Below are positions 8,249 through 17,218 of a DNA stretch of 64,000 bases, one piece after another. Source of the stretch: Clostridiales bacterium UBA5888 (GTDB lineage Bacteria > Bacillota > Clostridia > Oscillospirales > Oscillospiraceae). Positions within the stretch are counted from its first letter, which is position 1; each line of letters starts with the position of its first letter. Below the pieces are notes generated by a model. The model was not told the DNA's origin, searched no databases, and worked only from the letters and a program-made list of their open reading frames with translations. Made by a program: the position numbers and the translations under genes. The stretch lies in NCBI GenBank assembly GCA_002431965.1, contig DJEW01000016.1:300-64299 (forward strand), given 5' to 3'.

Positions 8249-9934
8249 ATGCTTAATGAACTTCACATTGAGAATATAGCTGTAATTGAAAAGGCTGACA
8301 TCAGCTTCGCGCCGGGACTTAATGTGCTCACCGGCGAAACCGGCGCGGGCAAATCCATCATCATAGACTCGATCGGCGCTGTCCTCGGTGAGAGAGTAAG
8401 CCGGGAGCTTGTGCGCCGCGGGGCAGAAAAAGGCGTCGTTACGGCGGTGTTTGATACTGCTGGAACGGAGACGTGGCTTGCCGACAATGAGATAGATGCT
8501 GATGACGGCGAGCTTATTTTGCAGCGGCGCATCAGCGCCGACGGTAAGAGCGGCTGCCGCATCTGCGGCGCGCCGGTAACGGCGGCGCAGATGAAGGAGC
8601 TTGCCGCCATGCTTGTGGATATTCATGGGCAGAACGATGGGCGGCAGCTCATGGATGAGCGCCGTCATATGCAGTATCTTGACAGCTTCGGAGCTCTCGC
8701 GCCCGATGTGGCGGCGTACCGCGCGGAATATGACAAATACTGCGCAATAAAGAAAGAAATCGACTCTCTCAGCATGGATGAGATAGAGAAAGAGCGGTTG
8801 AGCGACAGCCTGAAGTACCAGATACAGGAGCTTGAGCGCGCTGATATAAAGGCAGGGGAGAAGGAGGGGCTTATTGCGCGCCGTGACCTTCTCCGAAACA
8901 GCGAAAAACTGACAGAGGCGTTGGATGCGGCATTCTCCGCACTTTATGGAGGGGATGACAACGCAGTTTCCATGGCGCAGAACGCCGCCTACTACGCATC
9001 AAGAGCGTCTGCAATTGCGCCGGAGCTTGAGAGCGCCGCGAACGGTATAAATGACGCAGCGTTTGCCCTCTCCGACGCCGCAGAGACCATACGCGATTTC
9101 CGCGAGAGTCTCGATTTTTCGCCGGAGGAATATGACAGCCTTGAAAGCCGCATTTCGCTTCTGAACAAGCTTGAGCGCAAGTACGGCAAAAGCGAGGATG
9201 AGCTGCCGGCATATCTTGATGAGTGCAGAAAAAAACTTGATGATATCGAGTATGCCGGCGACAGGCTCATAAAGCTTGAGCGTGAACTTTCCGCCCAGCG
9301 GGATCAGTGCCTTTCTGCGGCAAAAAAGCTCGGCTTGAAGCGCCGCAAAAGGGCGGAGGAGCTGGAAGCGCGCATTGTCCGCGAGCTTCGGGAACTGAAT
9401 ATGCCATCTGTACGCTTTGCAGTGGAGTTTGTACCGGTTGAAAACGAGCAGGGTTTTGATGCGAATGGCGCGGAAAATGCGCGCTTCATCATGTCCGCAA
9501 ACGCCGGTGAGGAGCTTGGACGGATAAGCAGGATCGCGTCCGGCGGTGAGCTGAGTCGTATTATGCTCGCTATGAAGAACGTCTTTGCCGAAAACGACAG
9601 TGTAGGCACGATGATATTTGATGAGATAGATACAGGCGTATCAGGTATTGCGGCGCAGCGCGTTGCGGAAAAGCTGTATACTGTGTCAAGGGGAAAGCAG
9701 GTCATGTGCGTGACGCATCTGCCGCAGATCGCCGCCATGGCGGACAGCCATTATCTTATCGCAAAGCACGAGCGCGGCGGCAGAACGTATACCCAGGTGA
9801 CAGAGCTTGACCGCGAAGGCAGACGGCGCGAGCTTGCGCGGCTGCACGGCGGCGACTTTGTCACGGAGACAACGCTGGCCAGCGCGGAGGAGCAGATGGC
9901 TGCTGCGGAGCGCTTCAAGGCAAAGATAAAATAA
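8249..9934 (+). CDS. recN: DNA repair protein RecN
   Basis: A 561-residue SMC-like ATPase. The Walker A GETGAGKSI lies near residue 30, the long coiled-coil middle is rich in E, K and A, the ABC signature ASGGELSRIMLAMK lies near residue 430, and the Walker B MIFDEIDTGVSG near 454. RecN acts early at double-strand breaks. ATG 8249 fits the family N-terminus (MLNELHIENIAVIEKA). A GGAGGGG lies farther upstream and GGGGT closer. Confidence 0.95.
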   Translation: MLNELHIENIAVIEKADISFAPGLNVLTGETGAGKSIIIDSIGAVLGERVSRELVRRGAEKGVVTAVFDTAGTETWLADNEIDADDGELILQRRISADGKSGCRICGAPVTAAQMKELAAMLVDIHGQNDGRQLMDERRHMQYLDSFGALAPDVAAYRAEYDKYCAIKKEIDSLSMDEIEKERLSDSLKYQIQELERADIKAGEKEGLIARRDLLRNSEKLTEALDAAFSALYGGDDNAVSMAQNAAYYASRASAIAPELESAANGINDAAFALSDAAETIRDFRESLDFSPEEYDSLESRISLLNKLERKYGKSEDELPAYLDECRKKLDDIEYAGDRLIKLERELSAQRDQCLSAAKKLGLKRRKRAEELEARIVRELRELNMPSVRFAVEFVPVENEQGFDANGAENARFIMSANAGEELGRISRIASGGELSRIMLAMKNVFAENDSVGTMIFDEIDTGVSGIAAQRVAEKLYTVSRGKQVMCVTHLPQIAAMADSHYLIAKHERGGRTYTQVTELDREGRRRELARLHGGDFVTETTLASAEEQMAAAERFKAKIK

Positions 9935-9962
9935 GCAGCAGCGGGAAAGGGGGATCAGCATT

Positions 9963-10355
9963 GTGGGAATAAAGGAAGATGCTGCAAGACTGCATGAGTG
10001 CGGCTTCAACTGTGCGCAGAGTGTTCTTTGTGCCTGCGGCAAGTATACCGGTCTTGACGATAAAACAGCGCTGGCGGTATCCGGCGGGTTTGGCGGCGGC
10101 GTCCGCTGCGGCGAGATATGCGGCGCAATATCCGGCGCGGTTATGGCTATAGGTCTTGCAAACCCATTTACCGATGGGACGGATAGCGAAGCAAAGGACA
10201 AAATCGCACAGCTTACGAAGCAATGCACTGCGGATTTTAAGGAAAAGTACGGCAGCGTCCGCTGCGCGGATCTGAAGGCCGCCAATGTGAGCTGCGCCGA
10301 GCTTATTGAGCACGGTGCGGAGCTTGCGGAGATAATTATAAACGGAAACAAATAA
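9963..10355 (+). CDS. C_GCAxxG_C_C family putative redox/metal protein
   Basis: A 130-residue protein with the cysteine pattern of the C_GCAxxG_C_C family: CGFNCAQSVLCACG near residues 13-26, then GGGVRCGEICGAISGA near 43-58, with two later cysteines (about 99 and 108). Relatives are small cytoplasmic proteins suspected of redox or metal roles, with no firm biochemistry. The GTG start at 9963 follows GGGAAAGGGGG. The gene sits between recN and tyrS at 28-bp spacings and is probably co-transcribed. Confidence 0.8.
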   Translation: MGIKEDAARLHECGFNCAQSVLCACGKYTGLDDKTALAVSGGFGGGVRCGEICGAISGAVMAIGLANPFTDGTDSEAKDKIAQLTKQCTADFKEKYGSVRCADLKAANVSCAELIEHGAELAEIIINGNK

Positions 10356-10384
10356 AATAGCTGATTATACAGGAGAAAACCAAA

Positions 10385-11608
10385 ATGGGTATTTACGAAG
10401 AACTTGTTGCACGCGGACTTATCGCGCAGGTGACGAACGAGGATGAGATAAGAGAGCTTGTCAACAACGGCAAGGCGACATTCTACATTGGCTTTGACTG
10501 CACGGCAGACTCTCTGCATGTTGGTCACTTTATGGCACTGTGCCTGATGAAGCGTCTGCAGATGGCCGGCAACAAGCCTATTGCACTTATTGGCGACGGC
10601 ACTACTCTCATCGGCGATCCGTCCGGGCGCACCGATATGCGCAAGATGCTGACCAGAGAGGACATTGCCCATAACGCTGATTGCTTCAAACGTCAGATGG
10701 AGAAATTCATTGACTTCTCCGACGGCAAGGCGCTCATGCTGCACAATGCCGATTGGCTTGCCCCGCTCAATTACATTGACCTTCTGCGCGAGGTCGGCGC
10801 CTGCTTCTCCGTTAACAATATGCTTCGTGCCGAATGCTACAAGCAGCGCATGGAGAAGGGGCTGAGTTTTCTTGAGTTCAACTACATGATCATGCAGAGC
10901 TATGACTTTTACTACATGTTTCAGCATTACGGCTGCAATATGCAGTTTGGCGGCAACGACCAGTGGAGCAATATGCTTGGCGGCACGGAGCTTATACGCC
11001 GCAAGCTCGGCAAGGACGCGCACGCAATGACCATCACGCTTCTTTTGAATTCTGAGGGCAAGAAGATGGGCAAAACCGCAGCGGGCGCTGTGTGGCTCGA
11101 CCCGAACAAGACCAGTCCTTATGATTTCTACCAGTACTGGCGCAATGTTGAAGATGCGGATGTTCTCAAGTGCATCCGTATGCTGACGTTCCTGCCGCTT
11201 GAGCAGATAGATGAGATGGACGGCTGGGAGGGCAGCCAGCTCAACCGCGCCAAGGAGATACTTGCCTACGAGCTGACCACGCTCGTCCATGGCGAGGAAG
11301 AGGCAAAAAAGGCGGAATCTTCCGCAAAAGCGCTGTTCGGCGGCGCCGGAGACGGTGAAAATATCCCCACGGTGGAGCTTGCTGAGAGCGATTTTGCCGA
11401 GGGCAGCATTGACATTATGACGCTGCTGGTGAAGTCCGGGCTCTGCACAACGAAGTCCGACGCGCGCCGCAATGTGCAGCAGGGCGGTATCACCGTCAAT
11501 GACGACAAGGTCACGGACATTGCAAAGTCCTACACCTGTGACGATGTCAAAGCCGGACTTATTGTCCGCCGCGGCAAGAAGAGCTTTAAGAAGATAACCC
11601 TGGCATAA
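10385..11608 (+). CDS. tyrS: Tyrosyl-tRNA synthetase
   Basis: A 407-residue class I synthetase. The HIGH-like motif is HVGH near residue 45, the tyrosine/tRNA pocket lies around YMIMQSYDFYYMFQ and GGNDQWSN, and the KMSKS-like loop is KMGKT near residue 227. An S4 domain occupies about 345-407. It charges tRNA-Tyr. Many Firmicute tyrS genes have a T-box leader, but here only 29 bp separate it from the upstream gene, so no T-box fits. A terminator follows at 11628. Confidence 0.96.
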   Translation: MGIYEELVARGLIAQVTNEDEIRELVNNGKATFYIGFDCTADSLHVGHFMALCLMKRLQMAGNKPIALIGDGTTLIGDPSGRTDMRKMLTREDIAHNADCFKRQMEKFIDFSDGKALMLHNADWLAPLNYIDLLREVGACFSVNNMLRAECYKQRMEKGLSFLEFNYMIMQSYDFYYMFQHYGCNMQFGGNDQWSNMLGGTELIRRKLGKDAHAMTITLLLNSEGKKMGKTAAGAVWLDPNKTSPYDFYQYWRNVEDADVLKCIRMLTFLPLEQIDEMDGWEGSQLNRAKEILAYELTTLVHGEEEAKKAESSAKALFGGAGDGENIPTVELAESDFAEGSIDIMTLLVKSGLCTTKSDARRNVQQGGITVNDDKVTDIAKSYTCDDVKAGLIVRRGKKSFKKITLA

Positions 11609-11627
11609 AGCTTTATTTGAGAATACT

Positions 11628-11662
11628 AAAAACTCCACCCATGCGATTGAGTGGAGTTTTTT
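11628..11662 (+). terminator. Intrinsic terminator after tyrS
   Basis: AAAAACTCCAC at 11628-11638 pairs with GTGGAGTTTTT at 11651-11661 and ends in a T run. It closes the operon that begins with asp23 and also faces the convergent ybaK-type gene. Confidence 0.88.
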
Positions 11663-11707
11663 GCATCTAAAAGCGCAATACTGGCGCGTTTGAATGGCAT
11701 TATGACA

Positions 11708-12178
11708 TTATTCCGGCAGCTTGCAGACATCTATCCATTCAAGCGCGTTGGAATACTTATAAAGCTCGTCCAGATCAAGCTCTATGGCGCTGCTGGCGCT
11801 GCCGACGGCGGGGAAAACGGTTTCGAACCGCTTGAGACTGACGTCAAGATACACCGGTATACCGTCGTTTATACCAAACGGGCATACACCGCCGACCGGG
11901 TGCCCCACAAGTTCAAGCACTTCGTCCGGCGATGGCATTTTCGCCTTGAAGTGAAACTTTTCCTTGAATTTATGGTTATCAATGCGTGCGTCGCCCGCGG
12001 CGAGAATGAGCATGCAGCCCATGTCGGATTTGAAAGACAGAGTTTTGGCGATGCGCGCGCCATCCACACCAAGTGCCTGCGCTGCAAGCTCAACCGTTGC
12101 AGACGACACGTCAAACTCTCTGACTCTATCCTCTATCCCAAGTGCGCGAAAGTACGCGCGTCCTTTTTCTATGGACAT
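11708..12178 (-). CDS. YbaK/EbsC family aminoacyl-tRNA editing protein
   Basis: A 156-residue single-domain protein of the YbaK/ProX editing family (AQALGV...IAKTLSFKSD then the HPVGGVCPFGI signature). Such free-standing proteins hydrolyse mischarged tRNAs, typically Cys-tRNA-Pro or Ala-tRNA-Pro. The exact substrate cannot be read from sequence. The gene is convergent with tyrS and last in a minus-strand run after the TPM gene, with 50 bp between them. Confidence 0.85.
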   Translation of the reverse strand: MSIEKGRAYFRALGIEDRVREFDVSSATVELAAQALGVDGARIAKTLSFKSDMGCMLILAAGDARIDNHKFKEKFHFKAKMPSPDEVLELVGHPVGGVCPFGINDGIPVYLDVSLKRFETVFPAVGSASSAIELDLDELYKYSNALEWIDVCKLPE

Positions 12179-12228
12179 ATTATATTATCTCCGTTCTGCC
12201 GCATCGGCGGCATATAATGTGTTTATTA

Positions 12229-13104
12229 TCAACGTCTGCCGCCGCCACCGCCGGAGAAGCCTCCGCCTCCGTGACCGCTGCCGCCGCCGAAGCCTCCACC
12301 GAAGCCTCCTCCACGGCCTCCTCCGCCGCCAAAACCGCCGCCGAAGCCGCCGCCGTGCGGTGGACGGTCGTTCCAGTCGTGCCATCCGTGCCGACCGCCG
12401 CGCGAGAGGAACAGCAGCAGCCATGGCAGCCATGAGCCTCCGCCCCTGCCGCGACCGCCGCCGCCGAACACGGCGAGCAGAATGAGCACTATCACGCCGA
12501 TACGCACGATCCGCTTTACAGCATATGAGATGCCATATGTGTTATAGTAGCCGTTCCCGGAGTAGCTGTTATTTACCTGCGCTGTACCGGCACCGGCAAC
12601 ACTGCTGCCGTACTCGTCATCGTACCATTTGAGCAGAGCATTGAAGAGCTTCGTTACGGCGGCGTCATAGTCGCCGTTATCAAAGTCTGTCCAGAAATAC
12701 TCTTCCAGCATGGAATCCACGCGCTGCGTTGACAGCACAGAATTCAGCCCCAGCCCGTAAGCGAGCCATGCCTTGTTCTCCTGCACTGCGAGCAGGAGAA
12801 GCATGCCGTTGCTGTACTCTGCCGAGCCCACGCCCCAGGAGTTGAAGAGCTGGTAAGCGTAGGCATCTGTTGTCATGCCGTCAAGATATTCGACAGTGAC
12901 AACGACAATCTGCGCTCCCTGACACTGCTGCTCAAGAGCGCCGTTGCAATCGATTATCATCTGCTCTGTGGTGCTGCTCAGCACGTTGGCATAATCTGCC
13001 GCGTAAAAGCTCTCGCTCTGTTCTACAACTGCAAACGCGGGCGAAGCGAGTGCGGCGCAAAGCACCAACGCCGCGAAAAATGATATAAAACCCCTTGCTT
13101 TCAT
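12229..13104 (-). CDS. TPM-domain membrane protein with glycine-rich tail
   Basis: About 291 residues: a signal peptide (1-26, ending in AFA), a TPM domain (about 30-165, VLSSTTEQMIIDCNGAL... and FNSWGVGSAEYSNGMLLLLAV), a transmembrane segment near 190-208, and a C-terminal tail of glycine repeats with arginines, histidines and tryptophans. Related YgcG/TPM proteins are anchored in the membrane with the TPM domain outside, and their role is uncertain. TTG 13113 is an alternative start. The gene directly follows the LemA-like gene and likely works in the same envelope-stress set. Confidence 0.82.
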   Translation of the reverse strand: MKARGFISFFAALVLCAALASPAFAVVEQSESFYAADYANVLSSTTEQMIIDCNGALEQQCQGAQIVVVTVEYLDGMTTDAYAYQLFNSWGVGSAEYSNGMLLLLAVQENKAWLAYGLGLNSVLSTQRVDSMLEEYFWTDFDNGDYDAAVTKLFNALLKWYDDEYGSSVAGAGTAQVNNSYSGNGYYNTYGISYAVKRIVRIGVIVLILLAVFGGGGRGRGGGSWLPWLLLFLSRGGRHGWHDWNDRPPHGGGFGGGFGGGGGRGGGFGGGFGGGSGHGGGGFSGGGGGRR

Positions 13105-13105
13105 A

Positions 13106-13663
13106 TCACGCAAAGTATTCCGGACCGGTCACGCCGCAGAGCGAGGCGAAGAAATTTGCCGCTGCGTCAAGAGAGCTTCTGTACGAGCGCACGCTCTCAT
13201 TATAGCCGGATTCGTCAATGACGCGCTGAGCATTCGTCACGGTATTCTCATACGCCTCTATACCCTCGCTTTCGCGTTCGGAGAGGGAAATGCTGTTGAT
13301 TTCGTTCATGAACGGTATAAGCTGGGTGCACATGGCGCTGTAACTCAGATAAATGGAGCTGATGTTGTCATGCATGGTGGACAGACTAGACTTCAGCTCA
13401 GACGAAGCCATGGACAGCGCCGCAGTGCTGACGCCGTTGTTTGCCGCGACGGCGCACATGCCGTCGATTGCACCGATGATATTGTTGAGCTGGCTATAAA
13501 TGCTGGGGTGCTTATAGCCGTCGTATATCACGCCGTCGTAAAATCCGTCAGTCACCTTCTGTGCATCCTTGCCGAGATTGACAGAGGCGGAGAGGAGGGT
13601 GGACGAGGCGACGAGAATAACAGCGAGAAATATTGCGGCAACAGGATTTTTCAATGCTTTCAT
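13106..13663 (-). CDS. LemA-like secreted/anchored protein
   Basis: A 185-residue protein with an N-terminal hydrophobic segment (residues 8-26, FLAVILVASSTLLSASV) and a helical remainder. A LemA relationship is suggested by the order of genes (LemA commonly precedes a TPM protein) and by the helical N-terminal anchor, but the sequence match I can see is weak. Function is not assigned. GGAGG stands before ATG 13663. It almost overlaps the TPM gene, so translation is probably coupled. Confidence 0.6.
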   Translation of the reverse strand: MKALKNPVAAIFLAVILVASSTLLSASVNLGKDAQKVTDGFYDGVIYDGYKHPSIYSQLNNIIGAIDGMCAVAANNGVSTAALSMASSELKSSLSTMHDNISSIYLSYSAMCTQLIPFMNEINSISLSERESEGIEAYENTVTNAQRVIDESGYNESVRSYRSSLDAAANFFASLCGVTGPEYFA

Positions 13664-13685
13664 TTAAGCCTCCTTATGGGGCGGG

Positions 13686-14858
13686 TCAGCCGTTCATCTC
13701 CAAGAGCTTCTGCCTGAGCTCATCCTCAATGCGGTTAAGCTCCGCCTCTGCCTGGGCACGTCCGGCGCGTCCTGCATCCTGAATTTGGCGCACCTCGTCG
13801 AGAGTCTTGATAAGTTCCTGATTCGTCTTTTTGAGCGTCTCAATGTCAACAAGGCCGCGCTCTGACTCTTTGGCGATGTTTACGCTGCCCTGGTGCAGTG
13901 CCTGAGCGTTTTGCATGAGGAGGGCGTTTGTGGTGTCGGTCACATTGCGCTGCGCCTTCATTGCCTGCTCGGAGTGGAACATAGAAAGACCCAGCACCAT
14001 CTGATTTTTCCATAGGGGAATGGTATTGACAATTGATGAGCGAATCTTCTCGACCATAAGGCTGTCATTATTCTGGATGAGGCGGATCTGCGGCGCCATC
14101 TGCACGGAGATTTGCCGCGTAAGCTCAAGGTCGTGTATCTTTTTTTCGAAGCGTCCAATGAGATTTGCAAAATCGTTTGCTGCCTGTGCATCCTCTGGAA
14201 GACCGGTCTCCTGCGCGTGCTGCACATATTTGGGCAGCTCTTCATTGCGCAGCTTTTCAATTTTGACCTTGCCGGCAAGGATATACATGGTCAGCTCTTT
14301 CATGTACTCCTGGTTTTTGTCATACATCTTGTCCATCATGCTGATATCCTTCATCAGCGTGACCTCGTGCTTTTCCAACGCCTCCACTATTTTGTCGACA
14401 TTGACCTCCGCCCTGTCAAACTGAGCCTTCATGGATGCTATGTCGTTCGTCGCCTTCCTGAAAAGCCCGAGCAGACCCTTTTTCTCCTCTTGTGTAAATT
14501 TCAGACCCTGAAGCTCAACGACAAGATCACCCAGCATATCGCCGACCTCGCCGAGGTCTTTGGTGCGCACGGTGCCGAGGGCTGCATCGGAAAATTCGGA
14601 TATGTTTTTCTGCGCGGCAGAACCGTAGTTCATGACCTGTTCGGTGTTCGTGACGTCTATCTTCTCGGAAAAATCCAGCACTGCTGCCTGCTCCGCTGCG
14701 GACAGCGCGCTCAGATCCGGCTTTTCGGTCTTGGTCTCGACTGCGGCGGGGGCGGAAGCGTCCTTGACCGCGGGGGCTTCCTCAACTGCGGTCTGTGCCG
14801 CGGCGGGGGCGTTAGACTCGAGCGTGAGGCTTGGTATGGAGCTGGTTTGTTCGTTCAT
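13686..14858 (-). CDS. TelA family toxic anion resistance protein
   Basis: A 390-residue TelA/KlaA homologue. An acidic, Ala/Pro-rich N-terminus (1-55) precedes a long helical domain with the family pattern (IDVTNTEQVMNYG, FRKATNDIASMKAQFDRAEVNVDKIV, LIQNNDSLMVEKIRSSI, TIPLWKNQMVLGL). Family members are cytoplasmic and linked to tellurite or antimicrobial resistance, with no known enzyme activity. AAAGGA precedes ATG 14858. The gene follows xpaC, its usual partner in Firmicutes. Confidence 0.9.
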   Translation of the reverse strand: MNEQTSSIPSLTLESNAPAAAQTAVEEAPAVKDASAPAAVETKTEKPDLSALSAAEQAAVLDFSEKIDVTNTEQVMNYGSAAQKNISEFSDAALGTVRTKDLGEVGDMLGDLVVELQGLKFTQEEKKGLLGLFRKATNDIASMKAQFDRAEVNVDKIVEALEKHEVTLMKDISMMDKMYDKNQEYMKELTMYILAGKVKIEKLRNEELPKYVQHAQETGLPEDAQAANDFANLIGRFEKKIHDLELTRQISVQMAPQIRLIQNNDSLMVEKIRSSIVNTIPLWKNQMVLGLSMFHSEQAMKAQRNVTDTTNALLMQNAQALHQGSVNIAKESERGLVDIETLKKTNQELIKTLDEVRQIQDAGRAGRAQAEAELNRIEDELRQKLLEMNG

Positions 14859-14880
14859 TGTAGAGTTCCTTTCTATTTTT

Positions 14881-15639
14881 TTATTGCGCCTGCGCGGTCT
14901 GCGAGGTATCGTCTTTTATGTCAAAATCCCTGCCGCCCGCGAGACCCTCTCTGGCGAGCATGGAGTTCATGACTTCAATATCGGTCTCAATATCGAGCGC
15001 CTGATTGGCAAAAAGCGAATCAAGCCGCTTTTTGTATGCCTCTATAACGGTATCGAGCATATCATTTATATTCTTCATGCTCTTATCCAGATTCTCGCCC
15101 TCAATGCCCTGCGAGCTCATACGGTCATAGGCGTTGAGAAGCTTTATTGTGGTTGGAAGGTAATAGTTGAGGAATTTTTTGATCTGGGGAATGTCAGACG
15201 GATCACTGACAGCATCCTGCGTGATCTTGTCTGTGATGCGCATTATCTCATTTATCTTCGCGCGCACGTCGGTATCTTTGATGGAAGCATAAAGACGCCC
15301 CATCTCGGCAAGCGCGCGGCTGCCCTCGGCAAGTATCGGATCTATTTCCGGACCGTAGCTCTTCTTTCTGGGAGAAGCCTTTGCGGCGGCGTCCGCCTCC
15401 GCCTGCTGCGCTGCACGCTCCGCATCCGCAGCTTTCTGCGCTTTTTTCTCACCGATGCTCCATACGCTCGCGCCCACAAGAGTGCTGACGACGAGCGCGG
15501 TAATAAGCGCCCATGTCTTGTAAAGCGGCAGCATAAGCGCCATTGCTATCCATGTGAAGGCAAAACCATATATATGCCCAACGCGCAGGGGCTTTTTGTT
15601 TTTCCTGACCAAAGTATTGTCCTCCGAGCTATTCTTCAT
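14881..15639 (-). CDS. XpaC-like membrane protein (5-bromo-4-chloroindolyl phosphate hydrolysis family)
   Basis: A 252-residue protein. Two hydrophobic segments near residues 24-60 are followed by a charged linker rich in Ala/Glu/Lys and a helical cytoplasmic domain (about 95-235). This matches the XpaC family, named from an old phenotype and not an established hydrolase. It is first of four minus-strand genes, xpaC-telA-LemA-like-TPM, driven by the promoter at 15646-15674. The pairing with TelA is conserved in Firmicutes, so I read it as the membrane anchor of that system. Confidence 0.82.
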   Translation of the reverse strand: MKNSSEDNTLVRKNKKPLRVGHIYGFAFTWIAMALMLPLYKTWALITALVVSTLVGASVWSIGEKKAQKAADAERAAQQAEADAAAKASPRKKSYGPEIDPILAEGSRALAEMGRLYASIKDTDVRAKINEIMRITDKITQDAVSDPSDIPQIKKFLNYYLPTTIKLLNAYDRMSSQGIEGENLDKSMKNINDMLDTVIEAYKKRLDSLFANQALDIETDIEVMNSMLAREGLAGGRDFDIKDDTSQTAQAQ

Positions 15640-15645
15640 TAGTTT

Positions 15646-15674
15646 ATTTTATATCTAAATATTCTTCACGTCAA
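15646..15674 (-). promoter_or_regulatory. Sigma-A promoter for xpaC-telA operon
   Basis: On the minus strand TTGACG (15674-15669) and TAAAAT (15651-15646) are 17 bp apart, just upstream of xpaC. Confidence 0.6.
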
Positions 15675-15676
15675 TA

Positions 15677-15706
15677 TTGCAATTGAACTATTTGTTGTAG
15701 TATAAT
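15677..15706 (+). promoter_or_regulatory. Sigma-A promoter for rpe
   Basis: TTGCAA at 15677-15682 and TATAAT at 15701-15706 with an 18-bp spacer. It is back to back with the xpaC promoter. Confidence 0.6.
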
Positions 15707-15756
15707 AAAACGAATGTATGAGAGACCGTAACCTGATCAACAAGAGGAGCTGCATT

Positions 15757-16410
15757 ATGATAAAGCTTGCCCCGTCAATACTGTCGGCGGATTTTGCACG
15801 TCTTGGTGAAGAGGTCGAGGATGTCAGGCGCGCCGGCGCGGACTGGCTGCATGTTGATGTTATGGACGGGCTTTTTGTCCCGAACATCTCCATTGGTGTT
15901 CCTGTGGTAAAGTCTCTGCGCCGCGCGACGGATATGTTTCTTGATGTGCACCTCATGATCGAACGCCCGGTGCGCTATGTTGAACGGTTTTGCGACGCCG
16001 GGGCAGATCTTGTCAACGTCCATATTGAGGCTGATACGCCGGAGAATATTCTTCTCGCAATCGACAGGGTGCATTCTGCTGGAAAACGCGCAGGCATCAC
16101 GCTCAAGCCGCACACGGCGGCAGACGATGTTTTGCCGTTTCTCGAGCAGGTGGAGCTTGTGCTGATAATGACTGTCGAGCCGGGTTTCGGAGGACAGAGC
16201 TTTATGCGTGATCAGCTTGAAAAAATCGAAAAGGTGCGTGAGTACATCGATTGCATCAAGCCAGGGTGCGAGCTGGAGGCTGACGGCGGGATAAACGCGG
16301 ACACTGCGCGTCTCGCAGTCGAAGCGGGCTGCACCGTCCTTGTTGCGGGCAGCGCAATCTTTGACAAACCTGACCGCGCCGCCGCCATTGCCGCTATTCG
16401 CGGCGAGTGA
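15757..16410 (+). CDS. rpe: Ribulose-phosphate 3-epimerase
   Basis: A 217-residue TIM barrel interconverting ribulose-5-phosphate and xylulose-5-phosphate. The family motifs are in order: LAPSILSADF at residues 4-13, HVDVMDGLFVPNISIG near 33, DVHLMIERP near 65, MTVEPGFGGQSF near 138 and ADGGIN near 173. GAGGAG before ATG 15757 sets the start. recR follows after 29 bp. Confidence 0.96.
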   Translation: MIKLAPSILSADFARLGEEVEDVRRAGADWLHVDVMDGLFVPNISIGVPVVKSLRRATDMFLDVHLMIERPVRYVERFCDAGADLVNVHIEADTPENILLAIDRVHSAGKRAGITLKPHTAADDVLPFLEQVELVLIMTVEPGFGGQSFMRDQLEKIEKVREYIDCIKPGCELEADGGINADTARLAVEAGCTVLVAGSAIFDKPDRAAAIAAIRGE

Positions 16411-16439
16411 TATCGCTTGGCTGTATCGGAGAATAAATT

Positions 16440-17039
16440 ATGTCTTTTTTCCCTGCGTCGCTTGAAAACCTGATTGATAAATTTGCCGCGCTTCCCGGTA
16501 TTGGGAAAAAGAGCGCCCAGCGGCTCGCATTTTATGTGCTGTCGCTGCCGGATGAAGAGGCAAGGTCTTTTGCCGACGCCATCACTACGGCAAAGTCCAG
16601 CGTACATTGCTGCAAGATATGTCAGAATCTCACCGAGGGTGAGATTTGCCAGATATGCGCGAGCGACAGACGTGATAAGTCCACCATCTGCGTTGTTTCC
16701 GAGCCGCGCGACGTGTTGAGCATTGAGCGTGGGAGAGAATATAACGGAACGTACCATGTGCTGCACGGCGTGCTTTCGCCGATGAGCCATGTAGGTCCGG
16801 AGGATATACGCATTAAGGAGCTTCTTGTACGCGCGGCAGAGCCGGGCGTGGAAGAGGTCATCATGGCGACGAACCCCGATACCGAGGGAGAAGCCACCGC
16901 AATGTATATCTCGCGCCTTCTGAAGCCGTTCGACATAAAGGTCACGCGCCTTGCCTACGGTATCCCTGTCGGCTCCAATCTCGAGTTTGCCGACGATGCG
17001 ACCCTTAACCGTGCGCTCGAAGGACGCACTGAGATGTAA
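16440..17039 (+). CDS. recR: Recombination protein RecR
   Basis: A 199-residue protein with a helix-hairpin-helix start (LPGIGKKSAQRLAFY near 18), a C4 zinc finger (CCKICQNLTEGEICQIC, about 57-73), and a Toprim domain (CVVSEPRDVLSIE near 85, then ATNPDTEGEATAMY). RecR with RecO and RecF loads RecA at gaps. dnaX, the usual upstream neighbour, is absent here and rpe precedes it. Confidence 0.96.
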   Translation: MSFFPASLENLIDKFAALPGIGKKSAQRLAFYVLSLPDEEARSFADAITTAKSSVHCCKICQNLTEGEICQICASDRRDKSTICVVSEPRDVLSIERGREYNGTYHVLHGVLSPMSHVGPEDIRIKELLVRAAEPGVEEVIMATNPDTEGEATAMYISRLLKPFDIKVTRLAYGIPVGSNLEFADDATLNRALEGRTEM

Positions 17040-17218
17040 TTTTGGCGTTTACGGGTATTTGCTGCATTATGTGCTAAAAATATCCGTTATCGGTTATACT
17101 TTCTGTGCATACATAAATAGGCAGCTGCAATGCTGCCGCCATAAATGGATGAGGTACACGTTGCAGGTCGTGCACCGGTTCGCTTATGGGCAAAAAATAA
17201 AAGAAGATAGGAGATAAT

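Noticed and set aside
10356..10384. T-box for tyrS
   Set aside because: The gap to the upstream gene is only 29 bp.
9686..11638. A 650-codon minus-strand frame opposite recN and tyrS
   Set aside because: It lies across two well-supported genes and an operon terminator, and its product is low-complexity without domains. Codon bias of the real genes explains the open antisense frame.
12229..12480. Repetitive GC-rich DNA that could be a repeat array
   Set aside because: It is the glycine-rich tail of the TPM protein; spacing is irregular and coding explains it.
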